Source: Hymenolepis diminuta (Eukaryota; Platyhelminthes; Cestoda; Cyclophyllidea; Hymenolepididae). From it: a DNA stretch of 64,000 bases. Below the pieces are notes generated by a model that saw only the letters and a list, made by a program, of their open reading frames with translations, was not told the DNA's origin and searched no databases. The stretch spans positions 1,280,536-1,344,535 of the forward strand of contig CAADRB010000036.1 in assembly GCA_900708905.1 (NCBI GenBank). Reading direction: 5' to 3'. The position numbers and the translations under genes were made by a program. Of the stretch, positions 50,901 through 61,802 are shown one piece after another. How positions within the stretch are numbered: position 1 is the first letter of the stretch; every line of letters starts with the position of its first letter.

Positions 50901-53900
50901 GAGGATACTTAAAATGGATCGCTATTGTTCCAGACGATTCAAATGATAGAGAACAACCTTGCGTTTGTGAGAGGCAAACAACTAAGTATCTTACTTCTGA
51001 CCCTGTAGATATATTACTAGTTATGACTTTCTCATTACTCTCAATCTTCACTACAAAACAGAACAGAGAAGAAAGGTTATTAGACGGAGTGTTCTATTTG
51101 GAACAGAGATAAAGTTCAGAGGAAGCGTGGGTATAGACTGTGTATCAGGGTGTTGGATATTTTGAGATAGATCTTGTATGAGCGCGAATGTTGAAGAGCA
51201 AAAAGGTTGTTTATGTAGATACTGGTCAGGAATACAAAGAAATGACTCAAAACATGATAAAGACCGTGCGTATGTGAGTTATAAATTCCTTGAATGAGGG
51301 GAGTTAGGGGGGGGGGGATTGGTGTACTAAGGTACTTTTGTAGAATATGTGAAAAGCTCATTACCCAAGGTCGTAGTGGAAATATGAAGGCTCTATGAGA
51401 AACAAGGAATCATATAAAGCTTACCATTTCCTAAATGAATGCCCCAAATTCTCCAACTATTCGAAATCGAAAACATACATATCCACTTACCAAATAATGC
51501 AACGCTTTCAGCTTTAGAAAAGTCTAGAAGGGTAAGTAAATGGTGCTTGTGGTGTTTCAAACTTTCCAAGTTCGCTGACCGGTCTGGATTTAGTGCTAGC
51601 TCATTTCCACGTGCATGTGACCATTCCAGTCTCATGTCGTTGTTACTCATAACCCCAGAAGGTGTGGTTAGGTAAAAGCCCATCATATGCTTTCGTTATA
51701 CTTTAGAAGTAAACATAGACTGTCCCTATTCGGAAGCTTTTAACTTTCTGATTCTTGCAATTATACTAATTTTACCTAGGGTAAATAAAAATATTAACAA
51801 ATTCAACAGATATCGCGTTTTGACAACAATGGCTCAAAAAAGCCCACGAATATAAAAATTAATGTGAATTAAGCTATCTAGTTCTGTCTCAATTTGATAA
51901 GATACACCCAATCCATAGTCACATTTTCGACTTTGAGAAAATGAGAATACATTTGCAACTATATATGGGACTTTGGCTTGAGATTCGTCTTACAAACAAT
52001 CAAATTGTTTACACGCGTTAGCATATATGGTGAGTCCTCCTGGTTTAGCTGCATTTCAATTTTGCATATATGCATGATCAGCAATCTCATTATGTAAAAC
52101 AGCTCCCATAATTTGAATTTGCTATAATAGATTAGATGTTACAGTTAACTTTTGACCGCTTACCGAAAGAGCAAATCAAACCCTCTCCTCTTCTCAATGG
52201 AGCCCGACCACTTCGCCGGCTGGAAATCGTATCCTGACCAGGCGGTGGGGGTAACATGGGGACTAGAGGACCAGTAGCTACAGAACTGGATCGAGCTTCC
52301 TGTGAAAGGGGAGCAGCAGTGGCGGGGATAGAGGCGAAGGGTTTGTCCACGGAGGTATGAGGTCGACGGAAGTCTCGCGCCGTGATAGAACCACGTGGCG
52401 AAGAGAGGTTTGCAGAAGTTTTGGGGGAATTGGGTTCTACGACGCCGGGAGACAGATCACCCAAAGGACGGATTTTTACCTGGTACAAATAACAGGTAAA
52501 TTTATATTCGTACATCTCATTTATGAACAACATCGAATACGCGGGTAGAACTTGATATGATGTCAAGACACCTGAAATCTAGGCAGTAAACTCCCGGCCT
52601 CACCTAGTCTTCAACGGTTGTATTTGTCTCCCTTAAGGTTGTAATTTCACGCCATATCATTTAATCGAGTAAAGACGTACTCTCTTCGGGATTTCCGGAC
52701 CTTTTGTACGTAGTTCCCAAAACGTTGCATATTCATTATTCAGTACAATCTTATTTAAAAAAGCAATTGAACTTTCTCACCATTAAGATTTGCCATAAAG
52801 TATTAATCTAATAGTATTTCCATCAAAAATATTAAAACAGAACACATAATTCCCCTGTTTTAATTTGTCAAAGGTCGAGCGCTACATTTGACTAAGTGAC
52901 GTCCTTTCGTAGGATGGAAAATCCATTTCATTCTAATAGAGATTTTTTATCATGAGCCAACATTGTCGTGAAATAGTGCAGATATCATTTCGGAGACCAC
53001 GAGTAACATATCCTATTAACATTTAATTATCATTACGACTCAGCCTTAATAACAATATCGTCAAAGCCCTGGGAACGTTATCATATTGATGTTTTACGTC
53101 AAAGAGGGATTTACATTAAAATACTATTTGATTTCAAACTTATTATTTCGACTGTAATAAAAAACAGTTCTATGAAATGTAGCATTTGTAATAGTGTCAG
53201 AAACCGAATGTAGTATATTTGATTAACTCATCAAATCACTTACCTAACAGCAGTATAAGAATAAGATGCGACAAACAAAATACTAAAAAATAAAGAAAAT
53301 ACATTGGAGAATGTATCGGACGCAGAACAACACTCAGAGATACAGGAATAGACCTGTAGGCAGACGAGATACAGATTATATAGTATAACGCAATGGTTTT
53401 CCGACCTGCTGAAAATCGATATGAACACGCACACTGGATTTGACAGTAACTCAACTAGATGTACAAATGAATTTTGAAAATCATTGCAAATATGATTTAA
53501 CGATGATGTATTCAGATGTCTTAATGTGTATGAAATATAATAAACATATTCTAATTCCAAGAAAAATAAGCGGATATAGAGACAAAATATACGATCAATC
53601 AGCTAAATGATCGATGATGGATGTCCGTTTATTAATACTGAAAATTAATAGAGGATACATGGTTACAGTCAATAGGAAATAGTCTAGAAGAAGGGTATGA
53701 AGATTTGGGCCATGGAATTCGGGATAATTACTTGTTCTCTTCTCAACCTGGAAAAAATATTCTGCTTTCACAAAAGGTCTCTTGAAGAGGCTATCACTGA
53801 AATCGATATCAACACAGTAGTTGACATTCTGAAATATTGCGTTTCAGCCACCCTTTTCTTTTATAAAATTTAAAACAACCCGAAATCGAATAATGAAGGT

Positions 53901-56900
53901 GCTCCATCCAGTTGATAGGGCAACCGCATTGATCTCCCTTACGCAAACATTCCTACACAGTTAACAGCTTGGAACTTCACCGTTTTCGTTTGAGTCGCCT
54001 TTAAGGTGAAGAAATTACGTAGTTGGTAGTATTAGCCATAGTGACCCAGTCGAACAAAAGTTTTCATTGGCATCCTGATCATCTGCCTTAACTATGGCCT
54101 TGTGCAAGCTTTCTTTTAAGTACCCCTTGTAATCTAATGACTCAAAAGAAGTACTAAAGTAAAAGAGTTCGGAAAATTCTTCGTTGGAGCTTGTTTGTGG
54201 GGTTTACCAGAGAAATCCGCAAAACCAGCTCCTCACCTGACACGACTCTACGGGAGTGTCTTCTCGTAGTATTAAGCGCCTTAAGTCTGTCGTTGTCAGA
54301 CACCCTGAATACTATTACATAAAGCCCGTAATAAAGGGTCATAAATTTTACTAACTTCGAAACCTACATCTACTTGAGTTTTAGTGGCAACTTGACATAA
54401 TTGTCTGATCACTTCCTCTTAAACACTTCTCAATCCTGTCTCATATAAATACGTAACCTTTAAGGCAATATGTCATTTCCTGCTTAATGAGTTAAAATTA
54501 CATAAACTATGTATAAACCGATAAGGAAATTTTACTGTGAAATATCCGGTTTAATACTTGCTTCGGATTACTCTGTTGTAGCCGGTAATCTTGATAATTT
54601 TATTATCTTTAAATAAAGATAAATATCACATGGAAGTCCGATTCCACCTTGAGTGAACACAACTTACGGAGCGAGCTCTGTTAACTTTAAGTTTTTAACC
54701 AAACTGCGGAATATCATAAAATATCAATTACCTTCTCGACCATTGAAAGAAAATATGAATTGAAGCGGCGTGACCGATCTTTCTTGATTAAACAATACCG
54801 GTCAATAAGCACTGAGAATCGTAGACAAGCATTTGCTGCAATCTAGGGGATGATTTATGGAATTTGAATTTTGGAACATGAAAAACCTTTTTAGTAAATA
54901 TTGTACAGCCCAATTCCAAAAATCAAATGAAATAAGACTCTCATACGTTGCTTTTGTTTAATTTGCATCGAAAGGGGATTGGCAGTTTAATGTGAGAAAC
55001 GAAATAAGGCTCACTAGTCTAATTACAGATGGAACGCCTGCAAACATGACTTGGTGTTTTTAGCCTGAGGTAGACAATACGCATCCCATAGGTAGTTTTT
55101 ATGTGTAAGCCATTACTGAGTTGTTACTGAGGCATTAGCTACCAACGTCTCATCTAATTTAGCTTTCTATTGTGTAAATTACAACTGATTAGATAGACAA
55201 ACTAAACACATTTGAAAACAAGGGGTTAATCATACTCAAGGCGTCGTGTCTCAAAGGAAATTTATTATGTGTACCGACATTGGTAGCTTGGATATCACAG
55301 AGAACCCCTGCTGAACGTCGAGAAAAAACACATACTCTACAACTGCCTAGTAAAAATATTATTATGAAAACGTAATTGTAACACAAGAACATCGAATATG
55401 TTTTGTTCCTGGATCTATATCCGCTTAATCTCATGCTATTGGGATACATCCCAGCTCATACATGTTAAGTATCACTTTTCCCTAAGTGTCGCCCATTTTC
55501 TTTTTAATAATTTGAGGCCGGTCAAGGTGTTTGCCAGCTTTGTCCTACTTTTAGCTATTACTGCACAACATTCGGCTGTTTATTGCAGATAATCCTAAAG
55601 GTTCAGATGGCTGCACATAGGGAGATGCAAAGGAATACGTGTGTGAGATACTATTTAAATATTTCTCCCTGATCTCTACACTGTTTTAAGTACCTCCCGA
55701 TTTGCAATGACGATAAATTAGTGAGCTTCAACTAGTGAGCAAATCGCACGCAATAAATATTACCTATATCTGTAGATTGGTAATAGATAAATATAACAAT
55801 GTAAAGCATTTTGACAAATATGAGTTAGGAAATACATAATAGACGTTAAAGTGATACCCTGTGGTTGAATATAAATTGAACGTAGAAAGCACCACTGATT
55901 ACACGATATGCAAACATACAAAGATTAGATAATTTGCGGGTATGCACTTCTCCTAATATGCAGCTGATTTAATAAAACAATGCAACAGCCTTTCAAATGA
56001 AACGCGTATATAGACTAATTTATTGAACAGTGTGAATGAAAAGCTCGTTTCTCCTTGTAAGTTAGCAACAAATCCATGTAAGACTTTATTGATAACGTCA
56101 TTAGAAAACGGATTCTAAACTTACCTTGATTCCCTTGAAGGTCCTTTCACTTGGACTACTACTTCCACTGCTATCAGAACTGGAGGACGAAGATGTAGAA
56201 TGTTCAGTAGCCCAAGGATTCTCCGGCCGAATGTTGTATCCTTCTTCATCCACTTTGGGAGTATTGAAAGCGGAAGACTGGGATACCTTCGAAGTTATCT
56301 CACTAGGGCTATTAGCTTAAAAAGAAAAAAGCATTGCAATATAGAAAGTAAATTTTACAACAGAAGAAGAGTAAAATTGATCAAATTTCATGCTAACTTC
56401 GACACTATTTCAATAGGGCTGCCAAAAATAAAGTATATAAAGAATATCATAAGATAAACCAGTGGGGGATATTTCCCCGGGCAAATTAAATCAGAGCGAA
56501 AAAAATAGCAAGGACAATTTCAGTGGCAAAATTGATTTATGCTGTACCTTTAGATGGAGATAGGTTTCGGCGACTGTTAACTGTAATGAAATTATTTAGA
56601 CATTATAAAAGTAGTTCTCAGAAGTAATGCAATAACTCTCAATACCAAATATAAAATTCGTACAAATTAAGTTATGGAACCTACATAATTGTACCATTTT
56701 CACAAGTAAGGTGATACTAATTCCCGAATCCATAGAGAGCAGCGTAGTGACTTTATTTACGACCTACGTTTAACTGTTATTTCGATTATCAATTTAACCC
56801 AGTTTTCTAACGCTTTCACTTTGTTCATATATGATTTATTCTTCGGCTTGTAAACTATTTACCTATCTCCCTCAATATACAAAACCTGTGTTTTGGCTGT

Positions 56901-59900
56901 AGTTTGCTAACTGGTCATAATTTGGACTTATCAATCTCACAATTAATACCTACTTTATATCGGTGGCGAAACGGTCAACGTATTCATTAGTACACAGCCA
57001 CTGATGTGGATGACAAACCACACTTGTTAAATCGGGTCAACAAGAGGGGTGACAAAATGTGAGCTTCGAATAAGTGGCTAAAAGATACCTTCCCTTTGCC
57101 TAAATCAAGTATCTTTGACACATTTTTTAATGGATCTGGGAGGTTTTTAGCATAAATTAGGCATTTTGGTCCAACTTAACCCCTAGTTTTCTGACTTTGA
57201 GAAAGGCTTTTGTCTTCTATCAGTCATTAGTAAGATCATTAATTGTCAGAGGATATTTAGCCTAATTTGATCAGAATGCTAAAGTAGCTTTACTGACGAG
57301 GTCAAGTTCTACTTTGATGTCTCCAAAATGTACCTATTCATTAATTAGTGCAGTAGTTTATTAAGCTTATATCCATTAGTGAAAGTGTGAAATATATTCC
57401 TATGTATAATCTCAATGAGCTCGTTTGACATGGTGCCAAAAATCTTAACCGTTTACACGATACCTTAATATAGACGTCACATTCTTATGAAACTATCAGA
57501 TGATAAAATCGAAACCCATTACTGACCGTTCGACAAAACATGAAAGTGCACAACAGTTTACTGTAGGATACCTTGTTTAGACATAATCAAAGCAAGGTCA
57601 CACTCTACACATGCTTAAGTAAACAACGCAATTGATAAGGTATTCATCCTGTATTCGTTTCCGCAAATGGCAGAAACTATGAAGAAACTTACAAGTTTTT
57701 CGAGGTAGTCGAGCAAGATTTCGGACATTGGCCAGTTTTTGGGCAAATGACCCAGGGGTACTGCCACTGGAATTGACACTGGCATTGTCTGTTTCAATAC
57801 CTGACGAGTTCTGACGATTTCGACGTTGAAATAGAATACCTGCTCTGCGGCTGAGTCCCGTTGAATGGGTTCCACTGATCTCGTTCAGAGAACTCTGCCA
57901 GGAAGGATCAAGTGCTCCCTGATGGTTGGCCATGGGACTTTCCTGGTTCCCGAAAGCTGTCGAATAAGAGAGCAAAGTAGATGAGAGAAAAGTGCGGACT
58001 ATTCTAATTATCAAAAGTGCAGATTGAGGTGTTTATATGGTGATTATAGTCCTATAATTTAGAGCGAATAGTTAAGATAACATAGATCCGTCCAGGCATA
58101 CGATTGGGGTCTTTTACTGTTAACTGTTATATCCACTGTATTAAGTCAATTTTATTGAAAGGTCTTATCAAATATACGATTTGGATAGGTAGGTGTACAG
58201 CTTTCAAATATACTTTAACTGAGTGGATGGGGAAGAGAAATTTGAAGATTTCCATATAGTTGAAATGCTGACTTTTTGTCATTGAAAGCTTCACGCTTTG
58301 AGATACTTTGAGATCATTCTCTTTGAAAGTGCTCAGAAAAAAATGATACTAGATCTGGGTCATCAAGAGTGAGGGCTAGCTTTCGTCCGAATTTAAAATA
58401 GTCCTGCGATTCATAAATCGGTCCGAATCCAGCTGAGAGTTCAAGAAAGCGTACACCTGGATTTACCAAGTTCAAAAGATTGGATGATATTACCACTTCG
58501 CCACCAAGTTCCAATGTCGCTCAAGTTAGAAGTCAGAAATAGGCTCCGTTTATTATGATTTTGAGTTCTACATTTAAGACGATGGAAAAGTAGGAAAGGA
58601 GATAAAGGTTATTGATTAGACACTTCAGACTCAATGCAAATGGGACAGGCATAATCATAAGACATTATAGGTGAAAAACTACACGTAATTATTGAACATG
58701 ATCCAGAGGCAATGTTGTATGGCATTTCCTCAACAAATAAATTACCCTGACTTTGTCACCTTATTTTAAGTGCTTCTAGAAATTTATTTTCCTTACTTTC
58801 TTATTTGCTACCAACAACAGCAAGCGCACATAAACAGCGTTTTAAATTATTACTGTAAAAAGTATTTTTTACTTTACTCGAACACGATGTACTAATCGGT
58901 ACTAAGCGGCTTCAATGTCAGATATCCGACGAAATTACCGTGCTTGTACCACCTGTAAAAAACCATTTATCGAAATAACAAACTGTCAGCAAAATATGGT
59001 CTTAACAATGACTTCTCAATTAAATTCCCTAAAACACCTTCTGTAACGAGACGATCTTCCATGAACTGTTATTAGTATTAGGTTTACATAAAAGTACTAT
59101 CCAGCTTGAATTAAGAAATGCGAAGCCAAAAAGCCTTAAAACTTGAGGGTCCTGAGATACTTTGAAGAAGATCAACATTCACAATACAAAAAAAATATTT
59201 CAGTGATCATTATACTCTCAGAACTGGATGTGTTGATTTCGGGGCCATATATCCTGGCCAGGTCTGTTGCTGTAATACTACTGCAACAATTTGTCTATGT
59301 ATGTTAATATAACCTGGCGTATCACCATTAGTAGCTGCCATGTTGCCACAAATAACATGCGCCGGTGGCATAGTGATCAACATGCAGGTTTACAAATTCA
59401 GAGATCGACACCCGTCTGTACACATTCGGTGATGTGAATGACCATACGCACTTTGTTCAAATTAGATTGCTGAAGAAGTGGGTTTCTCATAAGAGTACCT
59501 CCAGAACACCCTCCCTTTATTCTAATCAAGAAATCCAACAGAAATGAGACCTGTATTCACCTAAGAAATAAAACCTCTAACAAGAAGGTAGTAGTATATT
59601 TGTTTCATAAGTCGTTAAAAGCTCTTGCAGACATGAGGGAAGACATGGACTGACAGGTGTGAAGTGCTGAAATGGGGAAAAATTGCCGACTTTCCTTAAT
59701 CGATAAAATGTAGAGTATTTTCACTAAGATAACTGATAAAAATGACATTCTAAATAAGGCTTCATTGAAATTTTTAGCCAATTAACATTAGACATGACCA
59801 AAATATAGGCAGAATAAGATACCATCCAAGCACTAAATCATAGATTTACTTACCAGGAAGTGCAGAAGCTGCCCGAAGGCTGTTAGAATCCGGAGTTAAA

Positions 59901-61802
59901 TGAGTGGGAGGACAAGGCGTAGAGGATTGTGAAGCCGCACTACCACTTTCACCGACAACTGCAGACAAGTGTTCATTGTTGAAAGCAGCAGCTACTTCCA
60001 CATCTTCAAATTCAGCCGGCGGAGGCTCTTTTGAACCAGTTCCACGCTCTTCCACCATGTTAAGAAGAAGGCTTTTGGGAGTGACTTCGGTCAACTGACA
60101 TTGATTAAACTCTTTAACGAGAGCAAGTTGTGCACTCTGGGACTGGACAAGGGTTTCTACGAAACGTCCGAAGAATTCACACATCCGAGTCAGGTGAGTA
60201 ATTTCCATTTCCTAAAAATGTGACAGTAAACAACGGATGGATATATTCAGTACTTGCTAGTCTCATTTACGTTAAGTCATAAACCAATCAGCATTCAGGG
60301 TAGGAAAACAAAATATTCTGGAACCTATAGAAATTGGTACGTCGCTACACGTAAGGATGGGAATTGCGTCCTTATCCAACCCGATTAAGTTGACAAATTC
60401 CAGAATAAGTAAGGATGCACAAGCATGACTCGGTCTAGTCAGAACACTACATTCAAAACCGAAATGGTAAACATTTCATCGACTCATTAAATTAAAAGCC
60501 ATATTTCACACAGTTATCAAATAGGTTTTCACTAAAAGTACAATGACTAGCGGAAGCAGATTCCTAAAGTAAAATCCCAAGTTTACCGAGGAAAAGTGGT
60601 CTCCAACACTCACCTTAAACTGAAATAAGACGACTTTAGACTTTGGATTGAAGCACTCAAATGTGAATATCTATGTCAATTGTGAACAAAGCACATAAAC
60701 ACATGAATGGAGAAAATCCATGTTCATATCAATTATGGACTGTAATGAAAACTATCACGGCTTTACAAACATTGAAGTATTAAAGGATTAAAGACGGAGA
60801 CTATTAACAACTCCCGAATCAGTCTCATAAACTTAGGTTTAGCATTACTGCCATAAAAATTCGTGAATTTTGATTAATTGAACACAGATGCCTTAACTGA
60901 AGGAAAAGTAGGAAGCCAATATCGAACAGATTCAGCTCACACTAGACATGCATTATGACTGTAAGCTAGACACATCAAATTACAAGAAACAGCATGCTTA
61001 AATGTTCTCCCATAATTAAAAAAGACAATTAATATACAATAAATAATAAAATTTACTTTAAATATTATCTTGACCAATCATTATACTAAGCAGGATACAT
61101 CCGAAATCATTTTGATGAAAACAAACTTCTGAAATTTTATTCTTACCTCAAAATGTTCACAGGATGTACGCATCTTATCGACGAATTGCAACCGGAGATT
61201 ATTGTACTTCTCTACTGAGTATTTATACTCATCCTGAGCCTTTTTCAACTTAGTTTCAGCTTTTTCCATATCCCGAACGGAGTGGGTCTCATTCAGTCGA
61301 ACTCGTTCATATTCTTTGAATCGAGTGTGATAGACTTCTTTGGCTTTTTGCAAATGCGATGAGGCGACCTAAATTAATTTATAATAAAATTAGAATCAAG
61401 CAAACGAACCTGAAAGGAATGAACAACTTCTTGAGTACTTGTTTCACTTTCTTTTACGGTTCGATGTTTTTTCTGCAATTCGTCCAGATATTTCTGAACG
61501 TCTTTCCATAGATTTAGACGTTCATTTTCAAGAGATCCACGTAACGAAATTGATTTATCGATATACGAAGAAAACAATGACCACCACGATTTAAAACCTC
61601 CGGAAGCAGTACACAGAGAAGCCTGTTTAGATAGTTTTGTTAGACCTTTTGCGTAGTTTTCTTCGATTATATTGAGTTCTCGAAGGAAATCATAAAATTC
61701 TGCGGTACTTTTCAGCCCAATTTTCATATTTTGTGTAATTGAATCGAACCCTGCATTTTTATCGCCCCAAAAGGCGTTGGCAAATAAACTATCTACATTC
61801 AT
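41967..61802 (-). CDS. FCHO: FCHO-family endocytic adaptor (F-BAR plus mu-homology domain)
   Basis: Exons with compatible phases: 61410-61802, 61147-61368, 59854-60211, 57693-57956, 56125-56315, 52164-52479, 50341-50654, about 47700-48083, about 44486-44928 and 41967-42420. They give about 1112 aa, longer than vertebrate FCHO1/2. Residues 1 to about 270 are the F-BAR domain (FWGDKNAGFDSI start, EENYAKGLTKLSK). The linker is Ser/Pro-rich with VDEEGYNIRP (434-443), a proline run (PMLPPPPG), an NPF (599-601) and paired WDAVF/WEAVF. The mu-homology domain runs from about 735 (IAIALTETW) through WRCEKETTDFRLDY and LVDGGVLRMQSRP to GVGYRLTMCKYRLL. In this family F-BAR binds curved PIP2-rich membrane and the C-terminal domain recruits Eps15/intersectin at clathrin-coated pits. 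The exon 8-9 junction is the least certain. Intron 1 is 41 bases, others kilobases. F-BAR separates it from SGIP1. Confidence 0.88.
42421..44485. other. FCHO intron 9
   Basis: Bounded by GTGAGC (donor side, 44485) and TTTCAG (acceptor side, 42421). No other gene is seen inside. Confidence 0.6.
44929..47699. other. FCHO intron 8 with an unexplained antisense frame
   Basis: Borders are tentative (GTTGCA donor, TGCCAG acceptor). A 101-codon plus-strand frame at 46143-46448 starts shortly after a TA microsatellite (46110-46126). Its product is Lys-rich and helical, with no recognised domain. I do not call it a gene. Confidence 0.4.
46110..46126. repeat. TA microsatellite
   Basis: Eight uninterrupted TA units inside an FCHO intron. 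Confidence 0.9.
48084..50340. other. FCHO intron 7
   Basis: The donor is the unusual GTTCGTTTG and the acceptor is CTTGTAG. It contains a tRNA-like sequence at 49790-49855. Open frames at 48444-48695 and 49389-49592 show no domain. Confidence 0.5.
49790..49855 (-). tRNA. tRNA-like sequence, degenerate
   Basis: On the minus strand this begins ATGCTCGATAGCGTAGTGGTTATC. The TAGCGTAGTGG part is a good tRNA A box. It ends ATCGGAGCAT, so the ends can pair over six to seven positions like an acceptor stem. The middle has CCTG...CAGG arms. The T-arm (CGGGTTTGATAGTT) is a poor B box, and the whole is only 66 bases. It is more likely a decayed tRNA or the head of a tRNA-derived SINE than a working tRNA. 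No anticodon is assigned. Confidence 0.35.
50848..51686 (-). CDS. Two-exon open frame nested in an FCHO intron
   Basis: Exon A (51491-51686) starts at an ATG and ends with a strong GTAAGT-type donor in phase 1. Exon B (50848-51050) follows a TTTTGTAG acceptor and supplies the missing two bases. The spliced frame is about 132 codons ending in TAA. The product includes MRLEWSHARGNELAL and SLKHHKHHLLTLLDFSKAES from A, and VRYLVVCLSQTQGCSLSFES with a basic tail (RPQKVRKVKAA) from B. The composition is protein-like and the phase match is unlikely by chance, but I know no family. It lies on the same strand as FCHO, and its entry phase does not match FCHO exon 6, so it is not simply an FCHO cassette. 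It may need its own promoter or trans-splicing. Confidence 0.4.
51307..51317. repeat. Run of eleven G
   Basis: Homopolymer G tract (C on the minus strand) inside the putative intron of the nested two-exon frame; unusual in such AT-rich DNA. Confidence 0.9.
52480..56124. other. FCHO intron 5
   Basis: Clear borders: GTAAGTTTAG donor at 56124 and TTTGTACCAG acceptor at 52480. It holds repeat family X copy 3 (54838-54965). Open frames at 53236-53560 and 54154-54342 on the minus strand have no recognised domain. Confidence 0.6.
54838..54965 (+). repeat. Dispersed repeat family X, copy 3
   Basis: ATCTAGGGGATGATTTATGG, then GAATTTTGGAACATGAA and AAATGAAATAAGACTC blocks, aligned in order with 15655-15800. 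It lies in an FCHO intron in the opposite orientation to the gene. Confidence 0.5.
56548..56580 (-). CDS. FCHO: Possible 33-base alternative exon of FCHO
   Basis: Flanked by a TTCATTACAG acceptor and an AAG/GTACAG donor on the minus strand, between FCHO exons 57693-57956 and 56125-56315. Those exons join in phase 1. This 33-base piece has the same entry and exit phase, so it can be skipped or included and would add 11 residues (core NSRRNLSPSK) just before the VDEEG segment. The added RRNLSPS could be a phosphorylation site. Expression is not shown by sequence alone. Confidence 0.5.
56958..57150 (+). repeat. SINE-like repeat, copy 2
   Basis: CGGTGGCGAAACGGTCAACG, an A-box-like head shared with 32610 and 59362. 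It is followed by GTGGATGAC...CCACACTTG, TCCCTTTGCCTAAATCAAG and TTTAATGGA blocks matching the 32-kb copy. It lies in an FCHO intron. Confidence 0.45.
58311..58514 (-). other. Unrecognised open frame in FCHO intron 3
   Basis: A minus-strand frame of about 66 codons from a TTG to a TGA. The composition is unusually protein-like for this AT-rich DNA: ELGGEVVISSNLLNLVNPG, VRFLELSAGFGPIYES, LALTLDDPDLVSFFSEHF. There is no ATG, and an in-frame stop lies just upstream. It could be a terminal exon of an alternative transcript or a gene fragment. I do not recognise it. Confidence 0.3.
59336..59540 (+). repeat. SINE-like repeat, copy 3 (best A and B boxes)
   Basis: CCGGTGGCATAGTGATCAAC (59362-59381) matches a tRNA A box, and AGATCGACACCCG (59402-59414) matches a B box about 30 bases on, the spacing of a Pol III internal promoter. 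The tail GATGTGAATGACCATACGCAC and a CCTCCCTTTATTCTAATCAAG block are shared with the other copies. It lies in an FCHO intron. Confidence 0.5.
60212..61146. other. FCHO intron 2
   Basis: Clean borders on the minus strand (GAG/GTAAGA and TTTTTAG/GAA), 935 bases. It separates two halves of the F-BAR domain. No gene inside. Confidence 0.7.

Noticed and set aside
53236..53560. 106-codon minus-strand frame with hydrophobic segments
   Set aside because: Lies wholly in an FCHO intron, has no splice support, and a second overlapping frame is equally open; typical of T-rich antisense sequence.
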